Positions 50,961-60,256 are shown, counted from the stretch's first letter. The stretch is 64,000 nt of DNA from Streptomyces tauricus (GCF_014650955.1 NZ_BMVY01000004.1:186001-250000); one strand, 5' to 3'. Notes: generated by a model from the letters alone, not told the origin. A program made the numbers and translations.

Positions 50961-53295
50961 CGTCCCGCTCCCTTGCCAGCTCCCACAAGCGGAACGCGGT
51001 CTCCGTGACCCGTGGCAGGAAGTCGAACGCGCGCTGACTGTGACCGGCCGCGTACAGGGCCAGCCGGGTCATCAGGAACTCCCTCAGCGCCAACCGGTAA
51101 CCGCGGTGCCAGTCGCAGCCGGCGACCAGGGCCGCCGCCCGGGGCGACACCGCGGCCACGGCCTCCGCGTGCACCGCGAGGAACCGGTCCACCTCGGCCG
51201 CCGTCACCTCCGGACCGAGGGTGAACGCCAACAGCTCCACGACGTCACGCTGGGGTACGTCGACCGTGGCGAGCTCCCAGTCGAAGACGACCGGACGCCC
51301 GTCCCGCACCGCGATGTTGCGCGGGTTGAGGTCGTTGTGGACGAGGGTCCGGGGTACCGCGTGCAGTTCCTGCGTCCAGTACCCGGCGTCCTCGACGATG
51401 CCGAGCATGATCTCCGTACGGGCGGAGTCGAGCAGGTCGGGCAGCTCGGCGGCGGCGTGCCGGACCAGCCCCTCCCACAACTCCCGCGCCTTCGCCAGGT
51501 ACGCCGGCTCCGGCACCCGGTACAGCCAGCCCTCCGTGAGCAGTTCCTGGTCACGGCCGAGCCAGTGTCCGTGCACCCCGGCCACGGCGCGCAGCGTGGT
51601 GTCGACCCGCTCACCCGTCCACGGCCCGCTGTCGTCGGGCAGCCGTTCCATCAGGACGACGTACGCCTCGCGCTCGTCGTCCTCCAGCAGCCCGTAGCAG
51701 CGCGGCAGCAGGTCCGTCAGCACACCCTCCGTACGCCGGTACACGGCCAGTTCGCGGCGATGCGCGTCCCGGAACTCCGTGTCGGCACCCCACCGGTCCC
51801 ACGCCCGTGCCAGCTCCGGGCCGCACAGCGAGAACAGCATCGCGATACCGGCGACGATCTCCTCGCCGCGCGACTTGACCTTGGCCACCAGATCGACGGT
51901 ACGCGGGGACCCCTCACCCGGCCGCCAGGTCACGGTGACCGGGTGGAGGCCGGTCAGCTTGCGGCGCTCACTCAGCGCGCCGAGTTCACTGGCGATCCCC
52001 TGACCGCGCAGCCGCCGGCCCGGCCGGACCCCGGTGACGTGCAGGCGCGGGTCGTCGAGCCCTTGCGCGAGAACGGGTTGCAGCAGTGCCGCGCCGAGGT
52101 CACCGGCCTCCAGCCAGTCGACGCGCCGGGCCCGGCCCAGTCGTTGGTGTGCCTGGGCGAACTGGCCGCTGACCACCGCGGCCATGGTCGACAGGTCGAG
52201 GGCGAGGGCGAACCCGGCGACGATCTCGGCGAACCGGCGGACGCCACCCGCCCCCGCACAGCCGAGTGCGGTGAGCAGATCGCGCTGGTGCGGCAGGGCC
52301 GTGCCACCACCGACGGTGCCCACGACCAGATTGGGCAGCAGGAGGGTGCCGACCAGGTCGTCGCCGTCCGTCTCCAGCGAGAAGAGGGACACCCCCGACT
52401 CGTGGACGCACGCCACGTCCTGCCCGGTCGCCACGAACAGCGCGGCGACGATGTTCGCCGCGTTGACGCCGTACCCGACCATGCCGGCCTGCTGGGCTCC
52501 CAGGACCGTCGCCGTATGGCTCTTGACCATGGCCTCCGGCGTGGACTTGAGCACCCGGGCCACGACGTCCCGGCGCAGTCGGCATTCGGCGGTGACCCGG
52601 GTGCCGCGCCCGGCCAGCATGGAGCCGGCGGTCACCTTCTTGTCACCGCTGAGATTGCCCTCCAGGAGCAGGCCCCGTGGCCGCAACTCGTCCTCGGTGG
52701 CGAGCCGGTCCGTCAGCCAGCGGCAGATCTGCCAGGTCGCCGCCGTCGTCATGTTCTGCCCGGCGGCGTCGGCCGTCTCGAAGACGAAGCGCACATGGAG
52801 ACGGCGGCCGATCTGGTGAGGGTCGACATCGACCAGCCGGGTGTGCCGGGAGACCGCGCGCACCTGCTCGTCCAGCCGGCCACGCTGCTCGCGCAGCCAG
52901 CCGGTGAACCGCACCGCGGTGGCGATGTCGTCGAACTCGAAGGCCGGCGCCCGGGTCATGCGCTGCGAGAGCACCTTCGTCGTCACCCCGCCGGACTCGG
53001 TGACGGCACGTGCGCCGCGGGACGCCGACGCCACGAGCGCGCCCTCGGTGGTGGCCAGGGGCGCCACCAGGCTGCCCCGTGCGGCGTCCCCGACGAACAG
53101 CAGCGGACCGGCGAGGCCCACGGGCACCTCGACGGAGCCGATGAAGTTCTCCACGTTGCCGACCAGGTTGTGCGCGTCCAGGCCGGTCCTCTCCAGCGAC
53201 GCCAGCGCGGTGTCGCTGCGGGCGCGCAGCCAGTTCAACCGCTGTCCGCGGGCGTCCTCGGTGTACTGCCCTCGGCCGGGAATGGCGTCGGTCAT
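50953..53295 (-). CDS. HMG-CoA reductase fused to an APH-type kinase
   Basis: A 780-residue two-domain enzyme. Residues ~15-415 are a class I-like HMG-CoA reductase with all four catalytic residues: Glu49 in VENFIGSVEVPVG, Lys219 in SGDKK, Asp293 in ATGQD and His383 in QFAQAHQRLG. NADPH- and CoA-site motifs ATTEGALVAS and GGGTALPHQRDLL are also present. It should reduce HMG-CoA (or a related acyl-CoA) to mevalonate. Residues ~440-780 are an aminoglycoside-phosphotransferase-type kinase: HNDLNPRN (653-660), then VVFDWE with Asp672. I know of no characterised enzyme with this fusion. It lies in a coupled operon with a GH3 ligase and a P-loop kinase. Confidence 0.88.
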   Translation of the reverse strand: MTDAIPGRGQYTEDARGQRLNWLRARSDTALASLERTGLDAHNLVGNVENFIGSVEVPVGLAGPLLFVGDAARGSLVAPLATTEGALVASASRGARAVTESGGVTTKVLSQRMTRAPAFEFDDIATAVRFTGWLREQRGRLDEQVRAVSRHTRLVDVDPHQIGRRLHVRFVFETADAAGQNMTTAATWQICRWLTDRLATEDELRPRGLLLEGNLSGDKKVTAGSMLAGRGTRVTAECRLRRDVVARVLKSTPEAMVKSHTATVLGAQQAGMVGYGVNAANIVAALFVATGQDVACVHESGVSLFSLETDGDDLVGTLLLPNLVVGTVGGGTALPHQRDLLTALGCAGAGGVRRFAEIVAGFALALDLSTMAAVVSGQFAQAHQRLGRARRVDWLEAGDLGAALLQPVLAQGLDDPRLHVTGVRPGRRLRGQGIASELGALSERRKLTGLHPVTVTWRPGEGSPRTVDLVAKVKSRGEEIVAGIAMLFSLCGPELARAWDRWGADTEFRDAHRRELAVYRRTEGVLTDLLPRCYGLLEDDEREAYVVLMERLPDDSGPWTGERVDTTLRAVAGVHGHWLGRDQELLTEGWLYRVPEPAYLAKARELWEGLVRHAAAELPDLLDSARTEIMLGIVEDAGYWTQELHAVPRTLVHNDLNPRNIAVRDGRPVVFDWELATVDVPQRDVVELLAFTLGPEVTAAEVDRFLAVHAEAVAAVSPRAAALVAGCDWHRGYRLALREFLMTRLALYAAGHSQRAFDFLPRVTETAFRLWELARERDGE

Positions 53296-53357
53296 GCGGT
53301 CCCCCTAAGCATGTCGGTGGTCCGGGAAGGACCGGGTGCGGTTGATACGGCTCGGTG

Positions 53358-55073
53358 TCAGGCCCGGTGTCGGGCGGGGACGTGGTGCTCGGCGGCGGTG
53401 AGCCTCCGCCACGCTTCCGCGCCGGGCAGGAAGATCCGGTCCTTGACCCGGGGCGGGCGCTGCCCGGCGCGCACGGTCCGTTCCCACTCGCGCAGGAAGG
53501 CGTCCGGGTGGACGGGGATCACGTCGACGGGGGAGATCAGCCCGGAGCGACGGCCGGCCCGGTATCCGGGGGACTGGTCCGACAACCGCGCGTCGAGTGC
53601 AGTGGCGAGGGCCGCGGCCAGGTCTGATGCCTGTGCATGGACCGGTGCCTGTGTCGGTGCTGGTGCGCCCGCGAACGCGACGGCAAGCTGGTAGCGCCCG
53701 CCGTTCCCCGGCCCGTTCCCGTCGGCGTCGGTGTCAGCGTCGGCGTCCAGACGGTACGTCGCGTTGCGGATCTCCGCGCCGGTGTCGGCACACGCGGCGC
53801 GCAGGGCACGGAGGGCGGCGGCCTCGGTCAGGTTCTCCCCGGCGGCGGACCGGACGGTGTCGCGTCCCGCGTACTCGATGCGAGGCGTACGGCCGACATG
53901 GCCCACGACCCGGACGACATCGGTGACAGCACACCGGTACATGCCCCCGAAGTGGCTGAACACCAGGTGGTAGTCACGGTTCTCCTCAAGTTCGGTGGCC
54001 AGCAGCGTCTCGCTGTCGGCCGTCACCGGCCCGTCGGCCGGGACGAACTCGTACAGGCACCCCGGCAGGAACAGGGGCGCACCACTGGCGTGCCGGTCGA
54101 CCGGGACCCCGGCCGGTCCCTCACAGGACGCGATGGGCGCGGAGAACAGCTGGACCCCCGGGCCGTACGTCTCCCGCACCCGCGGCAGGTAGAGGGAGGC
54201 GAGTCCGCTGTTCCAGACGACGATCGCGGTCAGGCGCGGCCACAGGTGGTACGGATGAAGCGTGCCGAACGCCTTGGCGTACCGCTCGATCTCGTCGGCG
54301 CGTGCCGGGTTGGGTGTCGTGTGCGGGTGGCCGCCGAGGGTCCCGGCCCGGATGTCCTCGACGAGCTGGGGCCACTGTTCGCGCAGTTGGTAGGGGAGGC
54401 CGGCGACCATCGCCGGGTTGATGCCGATGAGTACGCGGATGTCCTGCTCGGCGGCGAGGCGCAGCTTGTAGTAACTGCGCTCCCAGGGGCCGGCCGCGGC
54501 GAGCTCTTCGGGTATCCGGCTCCACGGGGCACTGTTGCCCGGGCCGACCGCGGACGCTTCGCCGAACTTGCGGTAGTCGACCTGGCTGGCGCCGATGTGC
54601 GGCTGTCCGTTCCGGGCACGGGCGATCGGTGCCGTGGGGTCCTGCCACAGGTTCAGCACACCGTGCGGCGCGGCGAGGGCCTCGGGCACCGCCTGGAGGA
54701 GCGGGGCGAAACCGGCGTAGTAGAACGGCAGGAAGGTGCGCCGCATATGGGTGCGGGTGACCGGGATGTGCTTCTCCCGGCCCGTGCTCCCGCTGGACGA
54801 GAAGTAGACGACCGGTTCGTCGGCGGTCAGCACGCCGGGCTCGCCGTCCATCGCCCGCTCGACCCAGGGCATCAGCGCCTCGTGGGTGCGGATCGGCACC
54901 GCCCGGCGCAACTCGTCGACGGTGCGGACCGCGGGCAGCCCGTGTTCGCGGCCGAAGGCGGTGTGCGCGTTGTGTTCCAGGATCGCGGTGAGGAGGCGGC
55001 TCTGCACCTCCTCGGGGCGGTCCAGGCTCTCCATGAACCGGCGGTGTTCCGACAGCACTCGTTCGGCCTGCAT
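53358..55073 (-). CDS. GH3-family acyl-adenylate amido ligase-like protein
   Basis: A 571-residue protein of the GH3 family, which activates carboxylic acids with ATP and couples them to amino acids or amines. The ATP/AMP motif is VVYFSSSGSTGREKHIPVT (~90-108). Other family stretches are PHGVLNLWQDPTAPI, GINPAMVAGLPYQLREQWPQL and DYHLVFSHFGGMYRCAVTDVVRVVGHVGRTPRIEYAGRD. The C-terminal region carries a DADADTDADGNG microsatellite-encoded loop. Its start immediately follows the previous stop (TGA-ATG) with GGAGGA seven bases upstream. In this operon a likely substrate is a mevalonate-like or other short acid, but this is inference. Confidence 0.88.
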   Translation of the reverse strand: MQAERVLSEHRRFMESLDRPEEVQSRLLTAILEHNAHTAFGREHGLPAVRTVDELRRAVPIRTHEALMPWVERAMDGEPGVLTADEPVVYFSSSGSTGREKHIPVTRTHMRRTFLPFYYAGFAPLLQAVPEALAAPHGVLNLWQDPTAPIARARNGQPHIGASQVDYRKFGEASAVGPGNSAPWSRIPEELAAAGPWERSYYKLRLAAEQDIRVLIGINPAMVAGLPYQLREQWPQLVEDIRAGTLGGHPHTTPNPARADEIERYAKAFGTLHPYHLWPRLTAIVVWNSGLASLYLPRVRETYGPGVQLFSAPIASCEGPAGVPVDRHASGAPLFLPGCLYEFVPADGPVTADSETLLATELEENRDYHLVFSHFGGMYRCAVTDVVRVVGHVGRTPRIEYAGRDTVRSAAGENLTEAAALRALRAACADTGAEIRNATYRLDADADTDADGNGPGNGGRYQLAVAFAGAPAPTQAPVHAQASDLAAALATALDARLSDQSPGYRAGRRSGLISPVDVIPVHPDAFLREWERTVRAGQRPPRVKDRIFLPGAEAWRRLTAAEHHVPARHRA

Positions 55074-55850
55074 TCAGTGTCCTCCTTCGGGACGGGCCGA
55101 GGTCAGCAGGCCGTACAGGCGCAGGCGACCGGGGTCCGTTCCCCTGTGGGTGACGCGTGTCTGGACCCGGTCGGCGCGGGCCGGATCGAGGACGTCGCGG
55201 AACTCCGCGACGTCGAGGGTCTGCCGGTGGTCGACACGGATGGTGTCGCCGGGCCCGATGAGCCCGCGCAGCGCCGCCTCCGCGATCAGGTGATGCGCGT
55301 GGATCAGATACTCGTGGGTGCTGACGCCGCCGATCGCGATCGCCGCGTCGACGGTACGGCCCGAGGGCGTTCCGGAGACCGCGGTCGTCAGCGGTCCGGG
55401 CGGCACGTCGATCGGCGCCGGCCCGTGGAAGGCGCGCAGCAGCCGCGACAACGGCAGCAGCGCCCCGCGCCGGGCAGGACCGTGCCAGGAGAGCCGCGTA
55501 TCGGTGGTGACATGCCGGTGCGGATGCCGGGCGGCCACACTGGCGGGGGTCCCGGCGAGGAACACCGTCCTGGTGTACGACCTGTACCAGCCGTCCCGTA
55601 CGTCGGCCGGGATCGCCAGCGCGAAGTCGGCGGCACCGGCGAGGAACGCCGCCACGTCGAGGTCGGCCACCACGACGGCCACGCCCAGCCCCCAGGGGGC
55701 CGCGGCGTCGCCCAGCCCGTCACGGACCGCGTTCCGGCGCACCAGCGCGGCAGCCGTCAGCAACGCCGCCTCGGGCAACTCCTCGGACAGCTCCCCGGGC
55801 AGCCCCTCGGACAGTTTCTCGGGTGATTCCCCGGACAGGGTTCCGCTCAT
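55074..55850 (-). CDS. protein of unknown function in the HMGR-GH3 operon
   Basis: A 258-residue protein that I do not recognise. Residues 1-~27 are an acidic Ser/Glu/Leu/Pro repeat (SGES, SEGLPGELSEELPE). The rest is a mixed alpha/beta domain with possible motifs WGLGVAVVVADLDVAAFLAGA, GWYRSYTRTVFLAGTPASVAARHPHRHVTTDTRLSW and IAIGGVSTHEYLIHAHHLIAEAALRG, in which several His (HPHRH, HAHH) stand out. There is no signal peptide or membrane helix. ATG 55850 overlaps the upstream stop by four bases and its stop abuts the GH3 start, so it belongs to the same pathway. Confidence 0.7.
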   Translation of the reverse strand: MSGTLSGESPEKLSEGLPGELSEELPEAALLTAAALVRRNAVRDGLGDAAAPWGLGVAVVVADLDVAAFLAGAADFALAIPADVRDGWYRSYTRTVFLAGTPASVAARHPHRHVTTDTRLSWHGPARRGALLPLSRLLRAFHGPAPIDVPPGPLTTAVSGTPSGRTVDAAIAIGGVSTHEYLIHAHHLIAEAALRGLIGPGDTIRVDHRQTLDVAEFRDVLDPARADRVQTRVTHRGTDPGRLRLYGLLTSARPEGGH

Positions 55851-57028
55851 GTGTAGAGCGCCCGGAGGAGGGGGGTGGGCGGGGTGGACCGCCTCCCCAG
55901 CGAGGACGTCGTCAGCCGGTAGGGGTCGACGTAGCCGAGCTGGGCCTGCAACCGGGACAGCGTCCTCATGAGCTGCTGTCCCGCCGTCTCGTCCCGGTCA
56001 ACGGGTGCCCGGTCGAGCAGCCGGGCGGCGCGCCCCACGCAGCGGCGCAGCAGTGGCATGCGGAACGACTGGGCCGAACGCCGGTGGAGTGTTCCGGCGA
56101 AGTACATCCGCATCCCGAGCCGGTACGCGGCGCGGCCGGCGGTGCCGGGGGCGGCCGAGAGGTCGGCGAGCGTCGCTCCGTCCCAACCGCCGTAACGGCT
56201 GGAGCGCACCGTGCCGTTGACGGGTACGCGACTGAGGGCGAGTCGTGTCACCTTGGCCCCGAACTCGCTCAGCACGCGCTCGAGCAGCAGGTAGTCGGCG
56301 GTCAGCTCCTCGTCGTGGACGAGCAGGAACAGCCGGTCGGAGTGGACCATGGGGACCAGTTCGCGCAGGATCGGCATCAGGTAGTTGGCATGACCGTCGC
56401 CGCCGATCAACTGCCGGAGCGGCATGCCCCAGCGGGGCCCGTCGAGGTGGACAGGACCTCCGAAGCGCCGATGGTCGACGAGCAGGCCGCGCTCGGCCAG
56501 GGCTTCGATCATCGCCCCCGCCGTGCCGGCCAGCGGGCGGTTCTCGGCGAGGCCGAGGCCGTCGACGCCCAGCACCTCCAGATCGGCACGCCACAGGTCC
56601 AGCATGCGCCGGCCGGCGGGGTGGACCCAGCCGTGGTCGTCGGCGCGGGTCAAGTAGTCGTCCAGTGCCCGCGGGTCGGGCTTCCGGCGCTCGGCGTGGA
56701 AGCGGACGTACCGCTCACCGATCCGCGTCCCCGATTCGCCGCTCCAGTCGGTGCACGGCTCGGTGAGATCGAGGTAGTGCCAGAAGGCCGTGGACTGGGT
56801 GGTCAGGGTGGCCATGCGGTCGTTCCACACGAGCCGCACCCCGGTGACCCGAGCGCTGGCCTTGACGAGTAGGTCGGTCCAGAGCAGACCTTTGATGTGC
56901 GTCGGCGTGAGTGGTTTGGTCGGAGTGATGGTCACCGGTGCGACGACGAGTTCGGTGACCGGCTCAGGGAAATTCTGCGGCCTCTTGTGCGTATGTGGCG
57001 TAAGTAACGGAGGATGGTCCAGGGTCAA
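55847..57028 (-). CDS. protein of unknown function, first gene of the HMGR-GH3 operon
   Basis: I place the start at TTG 57028 because GGAGAGGG lies seven bases upstream and no ATG occurs in the right place; GTG 56935 is an alternative without RBS. The product has ~393 residues and no family I recognise. It begins VTITPTKPLTPTHIKGLLWTDLLVKASA; later stretches are GVHPAGRRMLDLWRADLEVLGV-like, RWGMPLRQLIGGDGHANYLMPILRELVPM and VHSDRLFLLVHDEELTADYLLLERVLSEFGAKVTRLALSRVPVNG. The GGDGH and VHDEE segments suggest a nucleotide- or metal-binding enzyme, possibly transferase-like. It overlaps the next gene by four bases. Confidence 0.65.
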   Translation of the reverse strand: MTLDHPPLLTPHTHKRPQNFPEPVTELVVAPVTITPTKPLTPTHIKGLLWTDLLVKASARVTGVRLVWNDRMATLTTQSTAFWHYLDLTEPCTDWSGESGTRIGERYVRFHAERRKPDPRALDDYLTRADDHGWVHPAGRRMLDLWRADLEVLGVDGLGLAENRPLAGTAGAMIEALAERGLLVDHRRFGGPVHLDGPRWGMPLRQLIGGDGHANYLMPILRELVPMVHSDRLFLLVHDEELTADYLLLERVLSEFGAKVTRLALSRVPVNGTVRSSRYGGWDGATLADLSAAPGTAGRAAYRLGMRMYFAGTLHRRSAQSFRMPLLRRCVGRAARLLDRAPVDRDETAGQQLMRTLSRLQAQLGYVDPYRLTTSSLGRRSTPPTPLLRALYT

Positions 57029-57164
57029 AGTGATTCCCTCTCCACAAGAACGTGCTGATGCTGATGGTTCGGGAAAGAAAAAGGGGAAGACCGGCACGAC
57101 CGTGGACGGCGATCCGGGAAATTCGTCGGAGTCGCCGAAAGCCTGAAGAGGGTGCGATCGGCCC

Positions 57165-57240
57165 AACTGCGCCGTCGAGCCACCGCGCCGTCGACCCACT
57201 GTGCCGGCGAACCACTGTGCCGCCGAACACCGCCGAACAA
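57165..57240. repeat. imperfect 16-17-bp tandem repeats upstream of the HMGR-GH3 operon
   Basis: About four and a half units with consensus ACTGTGCCGNCGAACC run from 57165 to 57240, 137-212 bp before the TTG start of the operon. Two units (57198-57213, 57214-57229) differ at two positions. They are possible regulator sites. Confidence 0.5.
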
Positions 57241-57528
57241 TCACGTCGCGGCACGCATCCCCCGCGAAATCCCCGTCCGCAGGGGCGGCCGAGGGCGTCT
57301 CTTACAGGCGTGGCCGCAAGCGCTCTAGGTGCGCATCGCCGGGCCGGACCAGGATTCGCCGCCCGCGTGGATCGCCCCATGGCATTCGAAGAAAGCTAAT
57401 GCATACAAACCTGGTCTCCCAGTCCCCCGTGCTGATTCCCCGTGATGCTTCCCCGTAATGGTGGCGATGTGTGCGGCTGCCGAAGCGAAATGTCGGGCCT
57501 GTTGCATCAACGGTGCCACCAGAAGCCC

Positions 57529-57562
57529 GACAAGCTTGTCTTGCGCGCGCCGCATATGTCAA
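57529..57562 (-). promoter_or_regulatory. TTGACA box and 12-bp palindrome in the operon leader
   Basis: On the minus strand TTGACA (57562-57557) is followed by the perfect palindrome GACAAGCTTGTC (57529-57540) where a -10 would be expected. No TATAAT-like sequence is clear. Together they look like an operator-covered promoter for the operon, with a ~500-nt leader. Apart from this and the repeats I see nothing in 57029-57656. Confidence 0.35.
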
Positions 57563-57656
57563 CGGCGTTATGGGCGAGGCGCGGTGAGACCGGCATATGC
57601 ACGACCGGCCTGTCGCCCGCACGGCGTACGTTGTTAAGCCCCGCCGTCCAAAGCGG

Positions 57657-58826
57657 TCAGAGCCAATCGCGCCGCTTGAAGATGACGTACAGGCTGGTGC
57701 ACACGACCGCCATCAGGACGATGGCGAAGGGATATCCGAGCGTCCAGTGCAACTCCGGCATGTGCGTGAAGTTCATGCCGTAGATCGTGCCGACGAGGGT
57801 CGGGGCGAAGAGGATGGCCGCCCACGAGGAGATCTTCTTGATCTCCTCGTTCTGTTCGAAGCCCGCCTCCGCCAACGCCCGCATCTCCGCGTTCTGTTGC
57901 TGGGTGACCAGGGTGGCGTTGACCGTGAGGATGTCCGTGAGGGCCTGGCGGAAGCCGTCCACGCGCTCGCTGGTGTGGGTGACGTGGTCGGCGACGTCGC
58001 GGAGGTAGCGCTGCAGTTCGTCGTCGGTGCCGTACTTGGCGAAGCCCGCCATCAGGCCGTGCAGCATGCCGACCAGGGGGCGGGTGGCGCGCTGGAACTC
58101 GACCATCTCGCGGGAGAGTTCGTAGATGCGGCGCGAGACCCAGGGGTCGCCGCCGAAGACCTCGGTCTCGATCTCGTCGATGTCGTTCTGGACACCGGAG
58201 ACGACCGGTGCGTAACCGTCCACGACCGCGTCGAGGATGGCGTACAGGACCGCCTCCGGGCCGAGACTCAGCAGCTCCGGGGTCTCCTCCATACGGCGTC
58301 GCACGGCGGACAGGTCGGGAGCGGCGCCGTGCCGGACCGTGATGAGGAAGTCGGGGCCGAGGAACACATGCAGTTCGCCGAAGTCGACCTCCTCGGACGC
58401 GTCGAGGTAGCGGGCGGCGCGCAGGACGACGAAGAGCGTCTCTCCATACCGTTCCAGCTTCGGCCGCTGATGGGCCTCCATCGCGTCCTCGACGGCGAGC
58501 GGGTGGAGGTCGAACTCGGCGGCCAGGGACAGGATCTCGTTCTCCGTGGGGCGGGCCAGGCCGATCCACGCCATGCCGTCCGGCTGCTCGCGCAGCTCGC
58601 GGAAGGTGTCCGCGAGGGTGGCGGGGGTCGCGACCCGCACACCGTCGCGGTAGAGCGCCGCCTGTACGACGCTGCCGGCCTCCACGGCGTCCGTCTTCGC
58701 GTCGGCCGGAGCGGGGCCCGACGCCGGAGGGTCCGAAGGGGGCTCGGTCGCCGGAGCCACGGCGCGTCGCCAGATCGGCTTCCGGTTGCCCCTGGTGGGT
58801 ACGGGGCGGGCTCGGCGCTCCGGCAT
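57657..58826 (-). CDS. corA: CorA-family magnesium/cobalt transporter
   Basis: A 389-residue protein starting at ATG 58826 with GGAGG seven bases upstream; the frame extends further but only through low-complexity sequence. The cytoplasmic N-terminal domain (~50-300) includes YRDGVRVATPATLADTFRELREQPDGMAWIGL and DLHPLAVEDAMEAHQRPKLERYGETLFVVLRAARY. Two C-terminal transmembrane helices follow the signature YGMNFTHMPEL, whose GMN loop is the selectivity filter of CorA. The protein ends in a basic FKRRDWL. CorA pentamers carry Mg2+ (and Co2+/Ni2+) inward across the cytoplasmic membrane. Confidence 0.95.
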   Translation of the reverse strand: MPERRARPVPTRGNRKPIWRRAVAPATEPPSDPPASGPAPADAKTDAVEAGSVVQAALYRDGVRVATPATLADTFRELREQPDGMAWIGLARPTENEILSLAAEFDLHPLAVEDAMEAHQRPKLERYGETLFVVLRAARYLDASEEVDFGELHVFLGPDFLITVRHGAAPDLSAVRRRMEETPELLSLGPEAVLYAILDAVVDGYAPVVSGVQNDIDEIETEVFGGDPWVSRRIYELSREMVEFQRATRPLVGMLHGLMAGFAKYGTDDELQRYLRDVADHVTHTSERVDGFRQALTDILTVNATLVTQQQNAEMRALAEAGFEQNEEIKKISSWAAILFAPTLVGTIYGMNFTHMPELHWTLGYPFAIVLMAVVCTSLYVIFKRRDWL

Positions 58827-59092
58827 CGCGGCTGCCTCCGTGTCGTACGTGTCGCACGCTCGTTCGTGCGTCCTACCTGTCAGCCGCCGCCGCAGCTGCT
58901 GTGCGGGTCGCCCCGGCAGTTGCCGTGTCGGCCGCTGTGTCCGCTGTCTCGTGGGCTGCCTCGGGGGTTGTCCGTCGGCTGCCCTGTCGGCTGCTGTGTC
59001 GATCACGGGCAGGATATACGGGTCACCTGGCCGGAGCGCTTCGGCCTGCTTGCGGACAGGTGATGTCCGTGGGGCCCGGTAGCGTGCCGAAC

Positions 59093-60256
59093 ATGACGAA
59101 GACCCCGACCGCTCCCGTGCTGAGCGTCCGCGAGCTGAACCGCGCGACCCTCGCCCGGCAGTTGCTCCTGCGCCGGGCCACCCTGTCCGCGAAGGACGCC
59201 GTCGAACACCTCGTCGGCCTCCAGGCGCAGAACGTGAAGCCCCCGTACCACGCGCTCGCCGCCCGCCTGGAGGGTTTCGCCCCGCTGGAGCTGTCCGCGG
59301 CCATGGAGGCGCGGGAGGTCGTCCGGATCGTCACCATGAGGTCCACCATCCACACCCACACCGCAGACGACTGCCTGACGCTGCGCCCGCTCGTACAGGC
59401 CGCTCGCGAAAGGGAGTTGTACGGCTTCCGCAAAGGGCTCGCCGGAGTGGACCTCGACCGGCTCGCCGCGATCAGCAGGGAGCTGGTCGAGGCCGAGCCG
59501 CGCACGATGAAGCAACTGCGGGAGGCGCTGCTCACCGAGTGGCCGGACGCCGATCCCTCGGCCCTCGCGATCGCCGCCCGGTGCCGGCTGCCGCTCGTCC
59601 AGGTCACCCCGCGCGGGCTGTGGGGGCGGAGCGGTCAGGTCGCGCTCACCACCGCCGAGCACTGGCTCGGCAGACCGTCCGAGCCGGCTCCCGCGCCCGA
59701 CGCCACGGTTCTGCGCTATCTGGCCGCCTTCGGGCCCGCCTCCGTCAAGGACATGCAGACCTGGGCCGGTCTGACCCGGCTGCGCGAGGCCTTCGAACGG
59801 CTGCGGCCGCACCTGGTCACCTTCACAGACGAGCACGGCGCCGAACTCTTCGACCTGCCGGACGCGCCCCGCCCGGACGCCGACACGCCGGCCCCCGCGC
59901 GACTGCTGCCCGAGTTCGACAACCTGCTCCTCTCGCACGCCGACCGCTCGCGGGTGGTGTCCGCCGACTACAAGGGCCGTACATGGCGCGGCAATCAGGC
60001 CTATCCGACCCTGCTCGTCGACGGATTCCTGGCGGGCGTGTGGCGGCTGGAGGAGACCGGCGAACGGTCCGTGCTCACCGTCGAGCCGTTCGGCACGCTC
60101 ACCGGGCGCCGGCGGGCCGAGGTGACGGAGGAGGCGGCCCGGATGCTGACCGCGCTGAGCGGCACACCTTCGCCCTCGCAGGCGCCGACGGCCTCGTCCT
60201 CGGCCTCGTCCTCGGTCTCGTACGACATTCGGTTCGGGACCGTTGTACGAGGCTGA
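59093..60256 (+). CDS. winged-helix DNA-binding protein, AlkZ/YcaQ-like glycosylase family
   Basis: A 387-residue protein (ATG 59093; 59063 is an alternative) of the HTH_42 superfamily. The opening LNRATLARQLLLRRATLSAKDAVEHLVGLQAQNVKPPYHALAARL carries the Q-x-Q motif (Gln44, Gln46) that is catalytic in AlkZ-type DNA glycosylases. Later features are VTMRSTIHTHTADDCLTLRP and the C-terminal LLPEFDNLLLSHADRSRVV and NQAYPTLLVDGFLAGVWRL blocks. AlkZ enzymes excise alkylated or crosslinked bases, often giving self-resistance to a genotoxic natural product. Many Streptomyces paralogues are uncharacterised. No genotoxin biosynthesis genes are recognisable here. Confidence 0.85.
   Translation: MTKTPTAPVLSVRELNRATLARQLLLRRATLSAKDAVEHLVGLQAQNVKPPYHALAARLEGFAPLELSAAMEAREVVRIVTMRSTIHTHTADDCLTLRPLVQAARERELYGFRKGLAGVDLDRLAAISRELVEAEPRTMKQLREALLTEWPDADPSALAIAARCRLPLVQVTPRGLWGRSGQVALTTAEHWLGRPSEPAPAPDATVLRYLAAFGPASVKDMQTWAGLTRLREAFERLRPHLVTFTDEHGAELFDLPDAPRPDADTPAPARLLPEFDNLLLSHADRSRVVSADYKGRTWRGNQAYPTLLVDGFLAGVWRLEETGERSVLTVEPFGTLTGRRRAEVTEEAARMLTALSGTPSPSQAPTASSSASSSVSYDIRFGTVVRG

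Noticed and set aside
53355-57600. Several 100-700-codon plus-strand frames across the HMGR-GH3 operon
   Set aside because: Shadows of the minus-strand genes, which carry all catalytic motifs.
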